Source: CAYZEZ01 sp964477295 (GTDB taxonomy: Bacteria > Bacteroidota > Bacteroidia > Bacteroidales > SM23-62). From it: DNA of 24,468 bases. The notes below the pieces were generated by a model, which worked only from the letters and a program-made list of their open reading frames with translations, searched no databases and was not told the DNA's origin. Where the stretch lies: the NCBI GenBank assembly GCA_964477295.1, contig CAYZEZ010000030.1, positions 1 through 24,468 of the forward strand, read 5' to 3'. Below are positions 7,450-14,561 of the stretch, one piece after another; position 1 is the stretch's first letter; each line of letters opens with the position of its first letter. The position numbers and the translations under genes are program-made.

Positions 7450-9801
7450 ATGGAGAAAATTTACATTAAAATATTTATTTATATCTGGCTGGGCATTATG
7501 ATCCCTGTTTTTAGCTTTTCACAGACCTGTCTGCCGGAAAAAATCCTGCTGCACACTGACAGGACTACTTATCTTGCCGGTGAAACAATCTGGCTGAAAG
7601 GCAGTATTGTGGATGCCTGGTTTTATTTGCCGTTAGCATTCAGTTCTGCTGTTTATATTGAGCTGTTAGATGCCGCTTATATTCCTGTATACCAGGGTAT
7701 AATTGGAGTAAATAATAGCATTGCGGCAGGGCATATTGACCTGCCCTCAGGTTTAAAATCAGGAAATTATGTAATCAGGGCTTATACCAGCTGGATGAAG
7801 AACGGACCTTCAGATAATGTTTTTACATCATGTATCAGGATTATTAATACTGAAATTATAACGGAGTTGGTGAAGCCTGTAAAAGAAGACCTGGCTGATG
7901 TAATTTTTTCCCCGGAGAGCGGGCATTTCATATATGGGGCCAGGAACAGGATCGTGTTCAGGGTGCATAATGCATTGGCCGATCCAATTAATTTGCAGGG
8001 ATTGTTGATGACAACGAATGGAGATACGATTATCAGTGTGGTAACTGCTTTTCCCGGTATCGGTTATTTTGATCTTATTCCCGAACCGGATGTTGCCTAT
8101 CAATTATTGATACATGCCGGGAAATATAAGGGTCAGGTGGTTCCTATTAATCTCCTGCCAGAAGAGGGATACTGTCTGAGGATCAGGAATGAATCAGATG
8201 GAAATGTTGATCTGTGGATCGACGGAAACAATTCAACATTTAAACCATCCGACTATAGTGTTCTTGGGCACCATCTTGGATTCACTTCATTCAGGAGAAA
8301 TGTAATTCCGGATTCACTTCCTTATCATATTATCATTCCCGGGGATTCCCTGCTATCTGGAATCAATCAAATATCATTATTGAATTCAGATAACCAGTTT
8401 GTCTGTGGCAGGATAATTTACAACGAACCTGAAAATCATGTGAAAATCTCTCTCTCACAAAGCAAAGAGCAATATCAAAATAGGGAAAAGGTTACCCTTA
8501 AGGTGAGAACAACAGATAAATATTTGCAGCCGGTTGCAGCCAACCTGACAGTCTCAGTTGTTAAAGCACCGGCAGTAACCGGATCATATCATAACAATCA
8601 GTCCAGGTATCTGAGCAGTATCTACATGGGGCATTTTCCTGATGAGATGAAAATCCCTGACTGCCCGACAGATACTGATTATCTTCATTGTCTTGATCTA
8701 TACATGATTACCCTGTCAGCCACACCTGTCAATCAATCAGGAAACGATATGCCCGGGAGATTGGTTCAATACCCACCGGAACATATGGGTACGCTGATCC
8801 TTGGTGAAGTCATAGATAAGAATTCGGGTCAGGGAGTCCCGAATTGCCTGGTCTATGCCACCCCGGTAGGAGACAAGGTTCAGTTATACCATGATGAGAC
8901 CAGCAGTACAGGTATTTTTCATATTTCGGTACCGGGTCATCATTTGCAAAATGAATTTATTTTTTCTACAAATTATGAGAATAGTGATGTGGCTATTAGG
9001 TTGAAGAACCAATTTATGAATGGTTCAGATCAAATTGATGCAGGATTACTTGATCCGGCTGATTTGGATGAGGATTTATTGAGGAGATATATGATAACTC
9101 AACAGGTTAGAAAGGCATACGGATTGAGCCAGAAGGTGTTAAAACCACGTATTGATGCTGATACCTTGCCCTTTTACGGATCAGCTGATTTTACGATGTA
9201 TTTAGGGGATTATATCCGGCTTCCGGTTATGGAAGAGTACTTTACTGAATTAGTCAAACCTGTTGTCCTTTTAAGAAAAAAAGGGGAAATTAAGCTTGTT
9301 GTGATCAGTTCATTTACCAATAAGATAATTGGAGAATCACCGTTGATAATCGTGAATGGACTACCTGTACTTTCTTCAAAACAGGTATTGGACCTGGATC
9401 CGAAAAAAATTGACAGGATTGAAGTTGTACAATCAAAATATTTTTACAAAGACCTGGTATTCGACGGGATAATTCAATTGTTTGGTAAGACAATTCAGGT
9501 TGAGGAACTGGGACTTACAAGCATTTTACAACAGGAAATTGCCACAATGCAATCAGAAGCTCAATTTTATGCACCTGATTATTTGTTTGAAAAACTTAGG
9601 ATGAGTACTTTACCGGATTACCGAAATACATTATACTGGAATCCTGAAGTGATTACAGATGGAAACGGTAATGGAGAAATTAGTTTTTATACATCGGATG
9701 AGTCTGGAAGTTATCAAATATGTATAGAAGGGTTCGGATATGATGGATTGTTTGGGAAAATAACAAATGATATTCAGGTTATTGAAACAATTAATAAATA
9801 A
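7450..9801 (+). CDS. Large secreted MG2-like protein with carboxypeptidase-regulatory-like and plug-like domains
   Basis: The 783-residue product has a signal peptide ending near FSFSQ25. Residues 28-130 resemble an alpha-2-macroglobulin MG2 domain (KILLHTDRTTYLAGETIWLK). A second MG-like strand set starts near 340 (SLSQSKEQYQNREKVTLKVR). A CarboxypepD_reg-like segment begins near 452 (LILGEVIDKNSGQGVPNCLV). Residues about 628-690 look like a TonB-receptor plug (GESPLIIVNGLPVLSSKQVL, then KKIDRIEVVQSKYF). The C-terminus, with YWNPEVITDGNGNGEISFYT, resembles MG domains again. No barrel follows the plug-like part. It is the last gene of the 2778-9801 operon, 7 bp after DUF4249. It is probably an outer-membrane-associated partner of the receptor, perhaps in peptide or protein handling; the function is inferred only. 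Confidence 0.78.
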   Translation: MEKIYIKIFIYIWLGIMIPVFSFSQTCLPEKILLHTDRTTYLAGETIWLKGSIVDAWFYLPLAFSSAVYIELLDAAYIPVYQGIIGVNNSIAAGHIDLPSGLKSGNYVIRAYTSWMKNGPSDNVFTSCIRIINTEIITELVKPVKEDLADVIFSPESGHFIYGARNRIVFRVHNALADPINLQGLLMTTNGDTIISVVTAFPGIGYFDLIPEPDVAYQLLIHAGKYKGQVVPINLLPEEGYCLRIRNESDGNVDLWIDGNNSTFKPSDYSVLGHHLGFTSFRRNVIPDSLPYHIIIPGDSLLSGINQISLLNSDNQFVCGRIIYNEPENHVKISLSQSKEQYQNREKVTLKVRTTDKYLQPVAANLTVSVVKAPAVTGSYHNNQSRYLSSIYMGHFPDEMKIPDCPTDTDYLHCLDLYMITLSATPVNQSGNDMPGRLVQYPPEHMGTLILGEVIDKNSGQGVPNCLVYATPVGDKVQLYHDETSSTGIFHISVPGHHLQNEFIFSTNYENSDVAIRLKNQFMNGSDQIDAGLLDPADLDEDLLRRYMITQQVRKAYGLSQKVLKPRIDADTLPFYGSADFTMYLGDYIRLPVMEEYFTELVKPVVLLRKKGEIKLVVISSFTNKIIGESPLIIVNGLPVLSSKQVLDLDPKKIDRIEVVQSKYFYKDLVFDGIIQLFGKTIQVEELGLTSILQQEIATMQSEAQFYAPDYLFEKLRMSTLPDYRNTLYWNPEVITDGNGNGEISFYTSDESGSYQICIEGFGYDGLFGKITNDIQVIETINK

Positions 9802-10007
9802 GAAGCAGACCACCGTGCATGGGTCCTGATGAAGATAAGTCCTGCTGTATTCTGTTTCTCAGGATGTGTAATCCAAAAAGAATACTAACCATTACCAGAT
9901 GAAGTTTCTGCTTAGCAATTGTAAGACAAAAAATTGATAATCAGTCATTAAAAGGTTCCAGACAAATAATACAGATTTAATAATAATCATCCATAATCCT
10001 AACCGAT

Positions 10008-12014
10008 ATGAAAAATACAAATTATCTGTTGTCTTTAGTATTAGGTGTGATATTCTTTTCTTCATGCGTATCAAAAGAACATATCCTTACCTCACCTTCC
10101 GGCAATTTAGCTATTGAAGTGAAAGTTACTGAAGGTGGGATATGTTATGATATTGCGTTTAACGGTGTTACAATTATCGATGATTCCCCGCTTGGACTGG
10201 AGTTTAATAACATGGATACTATTCTCGGATTAGGTATTTATGAGACTACAGTCAAGGAAATCGATGAATCATGGGAAAGGGTTTGGGGGAAAAGCAAAAC
10301 AGTCAGGAACCATTGTAACGAGATGGTTGTTTCGCTGCAGGAGAATAAGGGGCAAATGCGCAAACTTAATCTTGTTCTCAGGGCTTATGATGATGGTGTG
10401 GCATTCAGATACCAGATCCCGGAACAGGAATACATTACCGATTTTGTGCTGGCTTCTGATCAGACCCATTTTGTTTTTACTGCCGACCATACAGTATGGG
10501 CAACCAATCTGGGTAGTTTTAAATCCTCACAGGAACACGAATTCGATAAGGTGAAAATCAGTGATCTGAAGTCAGATGATGTTATAGGTACGCCATTACT
10601 GGTTCAGGCAGGTGAAAATACCTGGGTTGCCCTGCTGGAAGCTAACCTTACTGACTGGGCCGGAATGTTATTATGCGGCGGAGATGAACCCAATTCAGTG
10701 CGTGCAAAATTGTCGCCTTATCCGGACGATGAGAATATAGTTGTAAAATCCACGGCGCCAAGGTATTCGCCATGGCGTGTTGTGATGGTGGCCGATCATC
10801 CCGGCAGGTTTATTGAATCCGATATCATCCATAACCTGAATGAACCGTGTGCACTGGAAGATGTGTCATGGATCAAACCCGGGAAATGTGCCTGGGACTG
10901 GTGGTGGAGCGAGGGATATGCACCGGATATGGGCAGGAAGCTCTGGGTCGATACAGATGCAGAGATCTACTTCGTTGATTTTGCTGCAGAGATGGGTTGG
11001 GAATACCAGCTGGTCGACTGGAACTGGTATGGGCCCCCTTTCATTGACAATGGATTAACTCAGTCAAATCCCGATGCAGACATTACAAAATACACACCCA
11101 CCTGCGTAGTCCCTGAGATTGCCATGCATGCCAAGTCAAAAGGTGTGAAGACCATCGTTTGGCTGGAGTGGCATCATGCCAATAATCAAATGGATGAAGC
11201 ATTCCCAATTTACGAAGATTGGGGAATTGAAGGGGTGAAGATCGATTTCATGGACCGGAATGACCAGGAAATGGTTAACTTTTACCACAGGGCGATAAAG
11301 AAAGCTGCTGAACATCATCTGCTTGTTAATTTTCACGGAGCTTATATGCCCACCGGTTTTGAGCGCACCTATCCTAATTTTATTACCAGGGAAGGAGTGC
11401 TGGGTAATGAATATACCAAATGGAGTGACAGGATCACACCCGACCATTGCCTGACAATACCCTTTACCAGGATGCTTGGCGGGGGTATGGATTTTACACC
11501 AGGAGGATTTGAACATGGAACGCGTAAGACATTTAAAGTGGCAGAAAAAGAAGGATTACCACACCCGATGGTGATGGGGACGCGCTGCTACCAGCTGGCC
11601 ATGTTCGTAATCTATGAAAGTGCCCTCCAGGTCGTTTGCGATGCCCCGTTTGTTTACAGGAACAGCCCGGCCGGATTGGATTTTCTGAGACAGGTACCGA
11701 CTACCTGGGATGAAACAAAAGTGATCGGCGGAGAAGTAGGTGACTATATCATCATCGCAAGGAGATCCGGAGACGAATGGTATATAGGTTGTATGACCGA
11801 CTGGACTCCACGTGAAATGGAGATCCCACTGGATTTTCTGGGGGAGGGGACCTACACGGTTATCAGTTGGACAGATGCCATGGATGCAGACAAACACCCT
11901 GAAGAACTGGTGAGATTTGAATCAGTAATATCTAAAGAGAACCCTTTCAAGGTTTCACTGGCTCCGGCCGGAGGAGCAGTTTTTTATCTCACACCCACTA
12001 CCCACACGCCTTAG
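10008..12014 (+). CDS. GH97 glycoside hydrolase, lipoprotein, predicted retaining type
   Basis: The 668-residue product is a lipoprotein (lipobox FFSSC, Cys20). The N-terminal beta-sandwich begins with LTSPSGNLAIEVKVTEGG, followed by the (beta/alpha)8 barrel with PGKCAWDWWWSEGYAPD and a C-terminal beta domain. In GVKIDFMDRNDQ, Asp413 matches the position of the nucleophile of retaining GH97 enzymes (Asp415 in BtGH97b). Inverting members such as SusB carry a base Glu after the later His, but here that region reads VNFHGAY (Gly444). Glu468 in GVLGNEYTKW is the likely acid. An alpha-galactosidase or related activity is therefore more likely than SusB-type alpha-glucosidase; this comparison is from memory. 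The gene follows the MG2 gene after 206 bp and converges on the DUF1080 gene with only 24 bp between. Confidence 0.9.
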   Translation: MKNTNYLLSLVLGVIFFSSCVSKEHILTSPSGNLAIEVKVTEGGICYDIAFNGVTIIDDSPLGLEFNNMDTILGLGIYETTVKEIDESWERVWGKSKTVRNHCNEMVVSLQENKGQMRKLNLVLRAYDDGVAFRYQIPEQEYITDFVLASDQTHFVFTADHTVWATNLGSFKSSQEHEFDKVKISDLKSDDVIGTPLLVQAGENTWVALLEANLTDWAGMLLCGGDEPNSVRAKLSPYPDDENIVVKSTAPRYSPWRVVMVADHPGRFIESDIIHNLNEPCALEDVSWIKPGKCAWDWWWSEGYAPDMGRKLWVDTDAEIYFVDFAAEMGWEYQLVDWNWYGPPFIDNGLTQSNPDADITKYTPTCVVPEIAMHAKSKGVKTIVWLEWHHANNQMDEAFPIYEDWGIEGVKIDFMDRNDQEMVNFYHRAIKKAAEHHLLVNFHGAYMPTGFERTYPNFITREGVLGNEYTKWSDRITPDHCLTIPFTRMLGGGMDFTPGGFEHGTRKTFKVAEKEGLPHPMVMGTRCYQLAMFVIYESALQVVCDAPFVYRNSPAGLDFLRQVPTTWDETKVIGGEVGDYIIIARRSGDEWYIGCMTDWTPREMEIPLDFLGEGTYTVISWTDAMDADKHPEELVRFESVISKENPFKVSLAPAGGAVFYLTPTTHTP

Positions 12015-12015
12015 T

Positions 12016-12040
12016 ACCTGGCACCTGGCACCTCGTACCT
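12016..12040. repeat. Heptanucleotide tandem repeat between convergent genes
   Basis: Two exact copies of ACCTGGC (12016-12022 and 12023-12029) are followed by the variant ACCTCGT and a partial ACCT. The tract fills the 24-bp space between the GH97 stop and the DUF1080 stop and runs into the last two bases of the latter. Such short heptamer tracts are common between convergent genes and tend to vary in copy number; no terminator hairpin is seen in it. Confidence 0.55.
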
Positions 12041-12818
12041 ATTTATATTTCTTGCTTAAGTCCAGCAGCTCGACTTTCCTGAAATCAATAGGATGGCTTT
12101 CTGACTGAAGTGAAATGGTTCCTTCTTTAACTCTGGTTCCTTCCGGATAAGGGAAACCTTCAGGCAGTTCCCCGCCAATAATTGGCCTGGTATAAACCAG
12201 TACCGTATCTCCTTCCACCAGGTGATAGATGATGCTGTCACCCAGCACAATAAATTCAACCGATACCCATTCTTCCCCTGAATAGGTTTTAGAGGAGGAG
12301 TTGATGCAGTGCTGCGTAACAAGAGTATCAGCCATGTATACATGGGTACCCGGAGTGCACAAATTGGCTGTGGGTCTTTCATTTACCCCATCGCCACCAA
12401 GCAACTGACCCTCTATACAAACCGGGAAGTTTTGATCGATACCCATACTGGCAGCGGTCTGCCCGTGCAGCATTGCACCGCTGTTTTTCCAGGCCCATCC
12501 CTGTCCGCCGGGAACCTGTTCCCCTACAAACCTGTACTCAATCCTGAGCTTATAGTGGGAAAAGATCTGATTGTAAAACAGGTGACCGTACTGGTTTGTA
12601 AAAGTGTCATAACCATCATAGCGTACTTTTAATAAACTATCTTCCACCCGGAAAGTATTCGCATAGTTATCGTTTAGCTCATATCCACAGATCTTTACGT
12701 CCCAACCTGTCAGGTCAGTACCGTTAAACAATTGGATCCATTCCTCTTTTTCTTCAGTTTTTCCTTTGGGATTGCATGCTGCGAGAAAAACGAGAAATAA
12801 TAAAACCAGGGATCTCAT
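12039..12818 (-). CDS. DUF1080 lipoprotein (3-keto-disaccharide hydrolase-like)
   Basis: The 259-residue product has a lipoprotein signal (MRSLVLLFLVFLAAC, Cys15) and then an almost complete single DUF1080 domain. It starts with WIQLFNGTDLTGWDVK, continues with the core WKNSGAMLHGQTAASMGIDQ and FPVCIEGQLLGGDG, and ends KEGTISLQSESHPIDFRKVE, a jelly-roll signature. It is shorter than the protein at 1674-2705, which has an extra N-terminal domain. It probably acts at the outer membrane or in the periplasm on a sugar or keto-sugar glycoside; the substrate is unknown. It is transcribed toward the GH97 gene and away from the wrecked gene at 12913-13141. No clear TAnnTTTG element is visible on its own upstream side. 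Confidence 0.87.
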   Translation of the reverse strand: MRSLVLLFLVFLAACNPKGKTEEKEEWIQLFNGTDLTGWDVKICGYELNDNYANTFRVEDSLLKVRYDGYDTFTNQYGHLFYNQIFSHYKLRIEYRFVGEQVPGGQGWAWKNSGAMLHGQTAASMGIDQNFPVCIEGQLLGGDGVNERPTANLCTPGTHVYMADTLVTQHCINSSSKTYSGEEWVSVEFIVLGDSIIYHLVEGDTVLVYTRPIIGGELPEGFPYPEGTRVKEGTISLQSESHPIDFRKVELLDLSKKYK

Positions 12819-12886
12819 AATGTATTGGTTTAGCAGATTGTTTTGATGTCAGTTTCTAAAATTAACAAAATTCCTGATCAATATTA

Positions 12887-12894
12887 TAACTTTG
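12887..12894 (+). promoter_or_regulatory. Bacteroidota -7 element of the remnant gene
   Basis: TAACTTTG is an exact TAnnTTTG match, 18 bp before the ATG at 12913 that starts a signal peptide of a destroyed gene. A small inverted repeat, TTGCG-TTTT-CGCAA (12892-12905), overlaps its 3' end and falls in the expected start-site region. The promoter appears intact although the gene behind it is not. Confidence 0.5.
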
Positions 12895-12912
12895 CGTTTT
12901 CGCAATTCAAAT

Positions 12913-13141
12913 ATGAATTTTCTCTGTAGATATTGTTTCATCCCGTTTTTCTTCGCTCCCTTTTTGGTAAATGCCCAGCCAATCTGACAATATAGGCTGG
13001 CAATCCAGGTTACAGTGGATCATTCAGCCTGGCAGGGAATTGTTTTTTGTCTGGAACTCCCTTTCCCACCATCCCCTTGACAGCCTCAGGCCTGATGAAC
13101 TGGATGCCAGGGTGAAACTCAAGTATACCTTTAGAATTTAA
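12913..13141 (+). pseudogene. Internally deleted outer-membrane/secreted protein gene (signal peptide plus C-terminal tail, DUF5916-like)
   Basis: The 419 bp between the DUF1080 gene and the MORN gene hold two pieces of one broken gene. An ATG at 12913 starts a good signal peptide (MNFLCRYCFIPFFFAPFLVN, then AQ) whose frame stops at TGA 12985-12987. In the +1 frame, from about 12977 to TAA at 13139-13141, comes a C-terminal tail with DNIGWQSRLQWIIQPGREL, FFVWN and terminal VKLKYTFRI. Such a tail is typical of outer-membrane barrel ends and resembles the C-terminus of DUF5916 proteins (recalled, not searched). The middle, probably hundreds of codons, is missing and the two parts join out of frame near 12977-12987. 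Upstream there is an exact -7 element. It could be a real deletion or an assembly error. Confidence 0.65.
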
Positions 13142-13210
13142 TTTGTTTTTAAACTTCATGTCCGTCAGTTAAAGCTGGAGGCAATGATAATACATTTCAC
13201 GACTTTTTCG

Positions 13211-13218
13211 TAAATTTG
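13211..13218 (+). promoter_or_regulatory. Candidate Bacteroidota -7 promoter element for the MORN gene
   Basis: TAAATTTG is an exact TAnnTTTG match 19 bp upstream of the ATG at 13238, leaving a short leader of about a dozen bases. A purine-rich AAAGAAGGGG lies between it and the start. The -33 region shows only a weak TTTC, so this is a position-supported guess. Confidence 0.45.
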
Positions 13219-13237
13219 AAAAGTAAAGAAGGGGATT

Positions 13238-13777
13238 ATGGGCAGGATTCGGAAAGTGAACAGGATAAACCTGGAGCGGAAGGAAGATAACCTTTTATAC
13301 CACCTGGGTGAGGAGGAACCATTTACTGGCCAGTATACCTTTTATCATGATAATGGTGAGCGCGCTGAACAGGCTCAGGTCAGGAATGGACAATTACATG
13401 GTTTATTATCCATCTGGAATGAGGAAGGGATAAAAATCTGTCAGGCCGGATACCTGGATGGGATCAAACATGGTAAGGTTACCCTGTGGTATGACAACGG
13501 TGTGAAAAAATCGGAATTCACCCTGAATAATGCGCACAGGGAGGGGAAATTCCTGATGTGGTACGAAAATGGAGCTATGAAATTCGAGGCAAGATTTAAG
13601 AATGATCTGCTTCATGGAGTACAGAAAAAATGGTATGAAAACGGGCAATTAAATATTGAAGCATCCTACAAGGAAGATAAATCCAACGGGCGTAAATCGA
13701 TCTACAAACCAACCGGCGAAATTGTGTTCGAAGGATTGTTTAAAAGTGGCGAATTTATTTTTGATGAAATTGGATAG
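13238..13777 (+). CDS. YwqK-type MORN-variant repeat protein
   Basis: The 179-residue protein has no signal peptide or membrane segment. From about residue 30 it consists of six or so repeats of about 23 residues built on W-Y-x-N-G-x-x-K, for example VTLWYDNGVKKSEF, FLMWYENGAMKFEARF and KKWYENGQLNIEASY, each followed by an HG or NG turn. This is the PF07661 MORN-variant repeat often labelled antitoxin YwqK, although no toxin gene lies next to it, so the toxin-antitoxin label should not be taken literally. It is probably cytoplasmic and its role is unknown. It has a candidate promoter at 13211-13218, and a secreted classical MORN protein follows after 42 bp. Confidence 0.82.
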   Translation: MGRIRKVNRINLERKEDNLLYHLGEEEPFTGQYTFYHDNGERAEQAQVRNGQLHGLLSIWNEEGIKICQAGYLDGIKHGKVTLWYDNGVKKSEFTLNNAHREGKFLMWYENGAMKFEARFKNDLLHGVQKKWYENGQLNIEASYKEDKSNGRKSIYKPTGEIVFEGLFKSGEFIFDEIG

Positions 13778-13819
13778 GGTGCGATAGTTCACAGGTATCT
13801 TAAGAGTAAACATATTGTT

Positions 13820-14506
13820 ATGAAAAAGAAAAGAATACATGTTACAGGATTTTTACTATTACTCTTTTTTATCAGCAATCCTCTCTGGTCACAAGTCGGG
13901 TGTAAAGTGCTTGTGCCAGCCTTGTCCGGGGATTATGACGGAGACTGCAAAAAGGGATTGGCCCATGGCAAAGGTATTGCAACAGGGATTGACCGCTATG
14001 AAGGGCGGTTTGTTAAAGGATATCCTCAAGGAAAAGGCAAATATGAATGGTCAACGGGTGAATCTTATGAGGGTGACTGGAAGAAGGGTAAACGCGATGG
14101 GATAGGTACTTACTACTTTAAGTATCATGGACGAGATACTGTATTTGCGGGAAAATGGGAACAAGACAACTATATTGGACCTGACTACGAACGGCCTAAA
14201 ATAACCCAGAAGCTGAACGTTGACAGGGTTAATTTCAATCGGCTGGGAGATGGTGAAAAGGTCGAAATGATCGTTTACCAGGGGGGATCACCGGCCTCGG
14301 AAGTTTATAGTTTTACTGTTGTAGGTAGTAGCGGCACAGAATATAGTGTAGGAAAAACAGTTGGTTTTACTGGTGTTATTTTTCCATTTAATTGCAGGGT
14401 TACATTTGGTACTTTAAATGCCTTCAGAACACAATCCTTTAATTGTGTTGTTGATTATGAGATTAATGAACCCGGTAGCTGGCAGGTTAAAATTTATGCC
14501 CTTTAA
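13820..14506 (+). CDS. Secreted MORN-repeat protein
   Basis: The 228-residue product has a signal peptide (HVTGFLLLLFFISNPLWSQ). Three or more classical MORN repeats follow between about residues 35 and 110: GDYDGDCKKGLAHGKG, DRYEGRFVKGYPQGKGKYEW and ESYEGDWKKGKRDGIGTYYF. The second half (about 125-228) is a beta-rich segment with MIVYQGGSPASEVYSFTVVG and no recognised family, ending in a Cys-containing strand pair (FNCRVTFGTL, FNCVVDYEI). It is probably periplasmic or surface-located, and the repeats may be a scaffold or binding surface. The gene is 42 bp after the YwqK-type gene; the pair of unlike MORN proteins may form a unit. Confidence 0.8.
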   Translation: MKKKRIHVTGFLLLLFFISNPLWSQVGCKVLVPALSGDYDGDCKKGLAHGKGIATGIDRYEGRFVKGYPQGKGKYEWSTGESYEGDWKKGKRDGIGTYYFKYHGRDTVFAGKWEQDNYIGPDYERPKITQKLNVDRVNFNRLGDGEKVEMIVYQGGSPASEVYSFTVVGSSGTEYSVGKTVGFTGVIFPFNCRVTFGTLNAFRTQSFNCVVDYEINEPGSWQVKIYAL

Positions 14507-14561
14507 CAGTTGTTTTCAGATATATTTTCAATCACATTACCGCAGAAAATATTAATAAGCT

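Noticed and set aside
12016..12040. Possible CRISPR-like repeat
   Set aside because: Units are only 7 bp, there are no spacers, and no cas genes are in the window.
12309..12632. Plus-strand open frame of 107 codons opposite the DUF1080 lipoprotein
   Set aside because: The minus-strand frame has a lipobox and clear DUF1080 motifs; this one has none.
12971..13141. Small stand-alone gene of 56 codons starting at ATG 12971
   Set aside because: The sequence is a barrel-like C-terminal tail with no N-terminal features of its own, and it fits better as part of the deleted gene starting at 12913.
13238..14506. Toxin-antitoxin pair suggested by the YwqK family label
   Set aside because: The neighbour is a secreted MORN protein with no toxin features, and the label comes from repeat similarity only.
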